From NCBI GenBank assembly GCA_035535015.1, contig DATLQU010000011.1, forward strand, positions 124,001-188,000: a DNA stretch of 64,000 nucleotides. The letters are read 5' to 3'. Positions 58,371 to 64,000 of this stretch are shown here, piece after piece. Within the stretch, counting starts at the first letter, position 1, and each line of letters begins with the position of its first letter. Source of the DNA: Palsa-661 sp035535015 (GTDB lineage Bacteria > Actinomycetota > Acidimicrobiia > Acidimicrobiales > UBA8190). The translations under genes were made by a program, and so were the position numbers. The notes beneath the pieces were generated by a model, which did no database searches, had not been told where the DNA came from, and saw nothing but the letters and a program-made list of their open reading frames with translations.

Positions 58371-59888
58371 ATGGGGCTGGGGCCGATGCATGGCGGGCTT
58401 GAACGCTCTGCCCATGAGCTGGGCAAACGTGTCGCTGTACGTTCTCCTGAGTACTCCTGGAGCTTCGCCGAACTCGACCGGTGGGCCAATGCGCTGGCCG
58501 GGCACCTCGCCGGGGCCGGGGTCGGCCCCGGTGCCAGGGTGGCGCTGCTCATGGCCAATCGCGTGGAGTTCGTGGTCGCCGTGCACGCCGTGAGCAAGCT
58601 GGGGGCGGCCACCGTCCTCATCAGTCCCGCCTGGAAGACCGCCGAGGTCAACGCCGCCCTGGCACTGACCGAACCTGTCCACGGCCTGACCGATACCGAG
58701 GGCCTGTCCCTGCTGGCCGGACCGCTCGGGCGTGATCAGGTCACCGACGTCGACGACCCGGTCGTGGCCACCCTGGCGGCCGGCGGGCCCGCACCGGAGC
58801 GCCGAGTCGTGGCGCCGAACAGCGAGGCCGTCCTTGTGTTCAGCTCGGGAACGACCGGCCTCCCCAAGGCGGTCCGCCACACGCACGAATCGATAGGCCA
58901 CGCCACCGCCCACTGGGTCGGTGCCCTGGGTCTGAGCGCGGCGGACCGATTCCAGATCGCCACGCCCCCTTCGCACATCCTCGGGCTGCTCAACTTGCTG
59001 GTCGCCATGTCGGCCGGGGTCACCGTGCGCCTGCATCGGCGTTTCGACCTCGACGAGGTGCTGCGCTGTATCGGGGCCGACCGCATGACCATCGAGATGG
59101 CGGTGGCGCCCATAGCCCTGGCCATGGCCAACCACCCGCACCTCGAGGACTTCGACCTGTCGTCACTGCGCTACATCATGTGGGGCGCCACCCCCGTCAC
59201 CGAGCCCGTGGCCCGGGTGGTGACGGCTCGGACCGGAGTGCGGTGGCTGCCGGCCTACGGAACCAGCGAAGTGCCGGTCATCGCCGCCAACCCCGTGGCC
59301 CGACCCGAGCAGTGGCGCCTCGACTCGGCTGGGCTTCCGCCCCCGGGGGTGGAGCTGCGTGTGGTGGATATCGACACCGACGCCGAACTCGAGCCCGGCG
59401 GCACCGGGGAGATCCAGGTGCGGAGCCGATCGTGCATGGCCGGCTATCTGCCCGACAGTGCGACTGCCGAGTCGGTGGTCGACGGCTGGTACCGCACCGG
59501 CGACGTGGGATACCTGGAGCCCGAGGGATGGGTGCATCTCACCGACCGGCTCAAGGAGATGATCAAGGTCAACGGCTTCCAGGTGGCGCCGGCCGAGATC
59601 GAGGCCGTCCTCATCGGGTACCCGGGCGTGCTCGACTGCGCCGTGTTCGGCATCGCCGACGAGCGAGCCGGGGAGGTCCCGGTCGCCGCCGTACATCTCG
59701 ATCCGGCTGCTTCGGTCACGGCGGAGGAGCTGCAGCAGCTCGTGGCTGACACACTCGCCACCTACAAGCAGCTTCGCCACGTGATCGTGGTGGATGCGGT
59801 CCCGAGATTGCCGTCGGGCAAGGCGCTGCGCCGGTCACTGCGCGATCAGTGGGCGCCAGCTCTGCTCGGCTCGCCGGCCGAGGCGTGA
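58371..59888 (+). CDS. Acyl-CoA synthetase (AMP-forming)
   Basis: A 505-residue ANL ligase. VFSSGTTGLPKAVRHTHESIG (P-loop), WLPAYGTSEVPVIAANP (A5), WYRTGDVGYLEPEGWVHLTDRLKE (A7/A8), VNGFQVAPAEIEA, and LPSGKALRRSLRDQ with the C-terminal Lys. The P-loop ends PKAV where most have PKGV. ATG 58371 follows the dyad immediately and may be leaderless; a second ATG at 58386 is preceded by GGGG runs. It leads an operon with a heteromeric FadE pair and a crotonase. Confidence 0.9.
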   Translation: MGLGPMHGGLERSAHELGKRVAVRSPEYSWSFAELDRWANALAGHLAGAGVGPGARVALLMANRVEFVVAVHAVSKLGAATVLISPAWKTAEVNAALALTEPVHGLTDTEGLSLLAGPLGRDQVTDVDDPVVATLAAGGPAPERRVVAPNSEAVLVFSSGTTGLPKAVRHTHESIGHATAHWVGALGLSAADRFQIATPPSHILGLLNLLVAMSAGVTVRLHRRFDLDEVLRCIGADRMTIEMAVAPIALAMANHPHLEDFDLSSLRYIMWGATPVTEPVARVVTARTGVRWLPAYGTSEVPVIAANPVARPEQWRLDSAGLPPPGVELRVVDIDTDAELEPGGTGEIQVRSRSCMAGYLPDSATAESVVDGWYRTGDVGYLEPEGWVHLTDRLKEMIKVNGFQVAPAEIEAVLIGYPGVLDCAVFGIADERAGEVPVAAVHLDPAASVTAEELQQLVADTLATYKQLRHVIVVDAVPRLPSGKALRRSLRDQWAPALLGSPAEA

Positions 59889-60943
59889 TGGACGTCCGTC
59901 TGTCCCCCGAGCAGCATGCCCTGCGGGACGCCGCGGCCCATGTCGTCGACCGGCTCGGTCCGGGCACCGTGGCCGGCCTCGACGACATGGAGCGCTCGGG
60001 GAGGCTGGCTGATGCCGTGGAGGTGTCGGGCTGGCTTGAGCTGCGACAGCGCGCCGAGGACGATGGGCCGCTCACCTCGGTGGTGGAGGTCGCCATCGTG
60101 GCCGAGGAGCTTGGGCGTGGCTTGGCCGACGTGCCCTTTGTGGGCCCGGTCATGGCCGCTGATCTGCGCCGACGGGCCGGTGCCGGGCTCGCCGACGCGC
60201 CCGAGACCGTGCTTCTCGACAGAACCCTGTCATGGCCGGCGCGCTCACTGAACGGCGAGACACCGGCGGGGGTATCGGTGGACGCCACTGAAGGGCGGGC
60301 GGCGCTGGTGCTCCTGGGTGACGAAACCGCCAGCCGGTGGCGCCTCGGCCTCGTGCCGCTGCAGGCAGGGGAGAGCCGCCTCGACCTCACCCGCCGCAGC
60401 GCCGTCGTCAAAGACGGCGCCGTGCTCGCCGTGCTCGAGACGCCTGATGTTCTCGGCGAGGACCACCTGGCCGCCTGGATGGCGCTCGGGTTGGCCCTGA
60501 GCTGTGCCGATCTGGTCGGCGTCATGCGCGGCGCTTTCGAGCTGGCACGGGCGTACGCGTCAACCCGCCGGCAGTACGACGCGCCCATCGGATCCTTCCA
60601 GGCCCTCCAGCACCTACTGGTGGACGCCTACGTGGCGATGGAAGGTTCGCGCAGCATCGCCCTGCATGCGGCGTGGGCCGTCGACGCCCTGGCCCCACCC
60701 GACGCGCTGGCCGCCACGGCGGCGGCCAAGGCGTATTGCGCCCGGGCGGCCCTCTTCGTGTGCGAGACGTCGGTGCAGGTGCACGGTGGCATCGGCAATA
60801 CCTGGGACTGCCTGGCCCACGTGTTCCTCCGGCGGGCCCTGCTCTCGATCGAGCTGTTCGGAGGGGCCGACACCAACGTCGAGCGCGTGCTCGCCCATCA
60901 CGGGATACGGACACCGGTGGGGAGCAGTCATGGACTTCGGTGA
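59888..60943 (+). CDS. Acyl-CoA dehydrogenase, small subunit of a heteromeric pair
   Basis: A 351-residue FadE-like chain whose start overlaps the synthetase stop (TGATG). LSPEQHALRDAAAHVVDRLG is the N-terminal helix. ASTRRQYDAPIGSFQALQHLLVD is the FAD-binding helix. QVHGGIGNTWDCLAHVFLRRALLS is the small-subunit version of the IHGGxGxTWE block. The middle is diverged. With the following gene it should form an alpha2beta2 enzyme as in steroid side-chain degradation. It is not close to the other small subunit (46126-47088), so two distinct heteromeric enzymes are present. Confidence 0.87.
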   Translation: MDVRLSPEQHALRDAAAHVVDRLGPGTVAGLDDMERSGRLADAVEVSGWLELRQRAEDDGPLTSVVEVAIVAEELGRGLADVPFVGPVMAADLRRRAGAGLADAPETVLLDRTLSWPARSLNGETPAGVSVDATEGRAALVLLGDETASRWRLGLVPLQAGESRLDLTRRSAVVKDGAVLAVLETPDVLGEDHLAAWMALGLALSCADLVGVMRGAFELARAYASTRRQYDAPIGSFQALQHLLVDAYVAMEGSRSIALHAAWAVDALAPPDALAATAAAKAYCARAALFVCETSVQVHGGIGNTWDCLAHVFLRRALLSIELFGGADTNVERVLAHHGIRTPVGSSHGLR

Positions 60944-62060
60944 CGCCCCCGCCGAGCGCGAGTTCCGGCTACGTCTGCGGGCGTGGGTGGCCGAGCACAA
61001 TCCGGGTCTGCCGGCATCCTCGACGGACGACGGCTACTGGGCCGGCCAGGCCGCCTGGCACCAGTCGCTGTACGACGCCGGATTCTTCGGCATGTCATGG
61101 CCTGTGGATGTGGGTGGCCAAGAGATGCCGAGCGTCTTCGACGTCATCGTGGACGAGGAGCTGGCCGCCGCCGGAGCCCCGCCACGCCCGAGCGTCGGCT
61201 ATCTGGTCCAGGGCTTCCTCGAGCATGGCAGCGACGACGTCAAACGTCGCTTCCTCCCTGGCATCGTGAACGGCCGCGACCGCTGGTGCCAAGGTTTCAG
61301 CGAGCCCGACGCCGGATCGGACCTCGCCTCTCTACGTACCCGGGCCGATCGAGACGACGAGGACTACGTCGTCCACGGGCACAAGGTGTGGACGAGCTAT
61401 TCCGACGACGCCGAGTGGTGCTTGCTGTTGGCACGTACGCACCACGATGTGGCGAAGCACAAGGGCATTTCGGCCTTCGCCCTTCCCATGCGCCAGCCGG
61501 GCGTGCGGCAGCGTCCCCTGCGCATGATCAACGGCATCACCAAGGAGTTCGGCGAAGTCTTCCTCGACGGCGCCCGGGTTCCGGCCGCCAACATGATTGG
61601 CGGCCCGGGCGACGGCTGGGCGCTGGCCATGACCGTCGTCTCCCATGAGCGCGAACCGGGCGAGCTCGGCTACGTAGGCCGCTACACCAAGCTGGTGAAC
61701 GAGCTGGCGGCGCGGGTGCGCAAGGAGCCGGACGCCTTCGGATCCGAGCAGGTGCAGAGCCTCGGATGGGCCATGGTGGAGGCGGAGATGCTCCGTCTGC
61801 ACGTGCGCCGACGGCTGTCAGACCGGCTGACCGGTCTTTCCCACGGTCCCGAGGGGTCGGTCGACAAGTTGCTCATGACCGAGGTCGAGCAGGTCGTCGG
61901 CCATGCGGCGCTGGCCGTGGGCGGAACCGGCGTGGGCTCGGACGACGACACCTGGCTCAAGGTCTACCTTTACAGCCGGGCGCAGAGCGTCATGGGGGGC
62001 ACCTCCCAGATCCAGCGCAACCTGGTGGCTCGGCGCATCCTGGGACTTCCGGTCGCATGA
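60930..62060 (+). CDS. Acyl-CoA dehydrogenase, large subunit of a heteromeric pair
   Basis: A 376-residue FadE overlapping the small-subunit gene by 14 bp, with GGGGAG before its ATG. FFGMSWPVDVGGQEMPS, DRWCQGFSEPDAGSDLASLRTRA, YVVHGHKVWTSYSDDAEWCLLLART and VMGGTSQIQRNLVARRILG are visible. As in the other large subunit, Gly replaces the Glu of EGT, so the catalytic base must lie elsewhere, as it does in long-chain-type enzymes. It is the main FAD- and substrate-binding chain of the pair. Confidence 0.9.
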   Translation: MDFGDAPAEREFRLRLRAWVAEHNPGLPASSTDDGYWAGQAAWHQSLYDAGFFGMSWPVDVGGQEMPSVFDVIVDEELAAAGAPPRPSVGYLVQGFLEHGSDDVKRRFLPGIVNGRDRWCQGFSEPDAGSDLASLRTRADRDDEDYVVHGHKVWTSYSDDAEWCLLLARTHHDVAKHKGISAFALPMRQPGVRQRPLRMINGITKEFGEVFLDGARVPAANMIGGPGDGWALAMTVVSHEREPGELGYVGRYTKLVNELAARVRKEPDAFGSEQVQSLGWAMVEAEMLRLHVRRRLSDRLTGLSHGPEGSVDKLLMTEVEQVVGHAALAVGGTGVGSDDDTWLKVYLYSRAQSVMGGTSQIQRNLVARRILGLPVA

Positions 62061-62863
62061 GCGCTTTCGAGGTCGGGCCCCACATCCAGGTCGACGCTGA
62101 GGGGCCCGTGCGCGTCGTGCGGCTGGACCGTCCCGAGCAGCTGAACGCCACCAACCACGAGCTGCACGCCGGGCTGGCGGGGTTGTTCCCGCAGATCGAC
62201 GCCGACGACGAGGTACGTGCCGTGGTGATCACGGGCAACGGGCGGGCGTTCTCGGCCGGGGGGGACTTCTCCTATTTGGATGAGCTGGCTCGTGATCCGG
62301 TGCTGCGGCGCCAAACGCTGGCTCACGGCCGGCAGATCGTGACCGGCATGATCGCTTGCCGAGTGCCGGTGATCGCCGCCGTGAACGGGCCGGCGGTCGG
62401 ACTCGGCTGCAGCCTGGTGGCCCTTTCGGACATCGTCTATATGGCCGAGAGCGCGCATCTCGCCGATCCCCATGTCATGGTCGGGCTCGTAGCCGCCGAC
62501 GGAGGACCCATCACCTGGCCGTTGCTCACCAGCTTGCAGCTGGCCAAGGAGTACGCCCTTACCGGCGAACGTATCCCCGCCCGCCGCGCGGCCGAGATCG
62601 GGCTGGTGAACCACGTGGTTCCCGATGACGAGGTGCTGGATCAGGCGCTCGCCTGTGCCGGCAAGATCGCGGCGCTGCCACGCGGTGCCGTGGAGGACAC
62701 CAAGCGCATCCTCAACCTGCATCTGGAGCGGGCCGTCCTCGCCACCCTCGACTTCGCTCTCGCGGCCGAGGACCGGTCATTCGGGTCGGTCGAGCTGCGG
62801 GCCAACCTCGACCGCCTGCTGGGTGGGGGCGACGGCGGCAGAGAGAAGCGGGCCAAGCGATAG
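62057..62863 (+). CDS. Enoyl-CoA hydratase/isomerase
   Basis: A 268-residue crotonase with an ATGA start overlap. VRVVRLDRPEQLNATNHELH (about 18-37), AFSAGGDFSYLDELA (about 70-84), NGPAVGLGCSLVALSDIVYMAE (about 109-130) and HVMVGLVAADGGPITWPLL. At the two catalytic Glu positions there are Ser (GCSLVAL) and Ala/Val, so simple syn-hydration is doubtful and an isomerase or hydrolase step is possible. It completes the synthetase, FadE small, FadE large, crotonase operon. Confidence 0.88.
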   Translation: MSAFEVGPHIQVDAEGPVRVVRLDRPEQLNATNHELHAGLAGLFPQIDADDEVRAVVITGNGRAFSAGGDFSYLDELARDPVLRRQTLAHGRQIVTGMIACRVPVIAAVNGPAVGLGCSLVALSDIVYMAESAHLADPHVMVGLVAADGGPITWPLLTSLQLAKEYALTGERIPARRAAEIGLVNHVVPDDEVLDQALACAGKIAALPRGAVEDTKRILNLHLERAVLATLDFALAAEDRSFGSVELRANLDRLLGGGDGGREKRAKR

Positions 62864-62943
62864 TAGCCATAGAGCGGACATTGGACGTCGGTGTTGTCAC
62901 GTTTCGGGCTCGGACCAGGGTCCCGTAGAGGAAGGCGCAGTAC

Positions 62944-64000
62944 ATGGCACACTTCGAGAAGCCGGCCGAAGGAAGCTGGACCGAGCACTACCCCGAACTC
63001 GGTACCGGCCCGGTGTCCTACGAGGACTCCATTTCTCCGGAGCACTACGAGCTCGAGCGCAAAGCCATCTTCGCCAAAACTTGGCTGAACGTGGGGCGTG
63101 TCGAACAGCTCCCGCGGGCCGGCAGTTACTTCACCCGTGAGCTGGCGGCGGCGGGGACATCGGTCGTCGTCGTGCGGGGCACCGACGGTGAGGTGCGGGC
63201 CTTCCACAACATCTGTCGGCACCGTGGCAACAAGCTCGTGTGGAACGACTACCCCCGCGAGGAGGTCTCGGGCGTGTGCCGGCAGTTCACCTGCAAGTAT
63301 CACGGATGGCGCTACGACCTCCAGGGGGCGTGCACCTTTGTGCAGCAGGAGCCGGAGTTCTTCGACCTCGACAAGACCCAGTACGGGCTCGTGCCGGTAC
63401 AGTGCGACGTCTGGCAGGGATTCGTCTGGGTGAATGTCGATCCCGACAACACGGTGTCGGTGGCCGAGTACCTCGGGCCCCTGGGGGAGGGTCTGGTGGG
63501 GTACCCGTTCGACAAGATGACCCAGGTCTACAAGTACCGGGCGCACGTGGGCGCGAATTGGAAGCTCTTCATCGATGCCTTCGCCGAGTTTTACCACGCG
63601 CCTGTGCTCCACGCCCGTCAGGCGACCGCCGACGAGTCGCGCAAACTCCAGGGTGTCGGCTACGAGGCGCTGGCCTACAAGGTGGAGGGCCCCCACGGGA
63701 TGGTCTCTTCGTGGGGAGGCATGTCACCGCCGAAGGACATCACCATGGTGAAGCCCATCGAGCAGAGACTGAGAAGCGGACTGTTCGGGCCGTGGGACCG
63801 TCCCGACATCGAGGGTCTCGACCCTCTGCCATCCGGTCTCAACCCTGCGGGCAGCCGGGCATGGGGCATCGACTCCTTCGTCTTCTTCCCGAACTTCATG
63901 CTCTTGGTGTGGGCGCCGGGGTGGTACCTCACCTACCACTACTGGCCGACGTCCTTTCACACCCATATCTTCGAAGGCACGCTCTACTTCGTCCCGCCCA
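62944..64000 (+). CDS. Rieske non-heme iron oxygenase, 3' end outside window
   Basis: The first 352 residues of an oxygenase alpha subunit, running off the window. GAGGAAGG precedes the ATG. The Rieske pairs are Cys91-x-His93 and Cys117-x2-His120, with 23 residues between them, longer than the usual 15-17 because of an extra loop (VWNDYPREEVSGV). The mononuclear iron His pair is in EFYHAPVLH (His218, His223). The segment FNFMLLVWAPGWYL-like (here FFPNFMLLVWAPGWYLTYHYW) is typical of actinobacterial members acting on large hydrophobic substrates. It starts its own transcript 80 bp after the crotonase and may share the KshB-like reductase. Confidence 0.9.
   Translation, partial: MAHFEKPAEGSWTEHYPELGTGPVSYEDSISPEHYELERKAIFAKTWLNVGRVEQLPRAGSYFTRELAAAGTSVVVVRGTDGEVRAFHNICRHRGNKLVWNDYPREEVSGVCRQFTCKYHGWRYDLQGACTFVQQEPEFFDLDKTQYGLVPVQCDVWQGFVWVNVDPDNTVSVAEYLGPLGEGLVGYPFDKMTQVYKYRAHVGANWKLFIDAFAEFYHAPVLHARQATADESRKLQGVGYEALAYKVEGPHGMVSSWGGMSPPKDITMVKPIEQRLRSGLFGPWDRPDIEGLDPLPSGLNPAGSRAWGIDSFVFFPNFMLLVWAPGWYLTYHYWPTSFHTHIFEGTLYFVPP

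Overview
The window is GC-rich DNA with dense gene packing, many GTG/TTG starts, ATGA/GTGA stop-start overlaps, and large numbers of FadD, FadE, enoyl-CoA hydratase, SDR, LLM-type oxidoreductase, SnoaL-like and amidohydrolase-family genes. This points to an actinobacterium with a large acyl-CoA catabolic repertoire. A deep-branching group such as Acidimicrobiia would fit at least as well as Mycobacteriales, but the sequence carries no rRNA or ribosomal marker, so this is inference.

Bases 1-5520 look different from the rest. They appear lower in GC and hold mostly small unrelated genes: a partial APH kinase, a degenerate arginase-fold protein, a LuxR regulator, two cupins and a toxin-antitoxin pair. 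They end in the 3' piece of a tRNA (T-arm, acceptor strand and CCA) with no 5' half. This reads as the right end of an element integrated at a tRNA gene lying to the left of the window. From 5.7 to 9.3 kb come a secreted alpha/beta hydrolase, a small esterase-like hydrolase and an enoyl-CoA hydratase.

From 9.5 kb to the end the window is one long catabolic region in many short operons. It holds four acyl-CoA synthetases, four intact acyl-CoA dehydrogenase units (two homomeric, two as small/large subunit pairs of the heteromeric type known from steroid degradation), four crotonase-family genes, two CoA-transferase genes (one a tandem fusion), six SDRs, three P450s, a Baeyer-Villiger-type monooxygenase, two Rieske oxygenases, a KshB-like ferredoxin reductase, two LLM oxidoreductases, three amidohydrolases, two M24-fold proteins and a fused E1 dehydrogenase. 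Together these could activate a hydrophobic, probably alicyclic or polycyclic acid with CoA, hydroxylate it, open rings and beta-oxidise the pieces. The substrate cannot be named from sequence.

Regulation is visible as short inverted repeats. A dyad of the form AGAAT-N3-RTTCT lies twice over the start of a TetR gene (10341-11039) and again before the operons starting at 43.2, 49.7, 51.5, 53.1 and 58.4 kb, so one regulator may control most of the right half. A second dyad, GTACCGATC(A/G)GTAC, occurs at 18.0 and 39.0 kb. Private operators lie beside other regulators: a 24-bp palindrome at 21.26 kb, and two TAGCCGATCGGCTA copies at 44.9 kb before an internally duplicated protein of unknown function. 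Two remnant genes (an acyl-CoA dehydrogenase N-terminus and a SnoaL N-terminus) sit translationally coupled inside intact operons.
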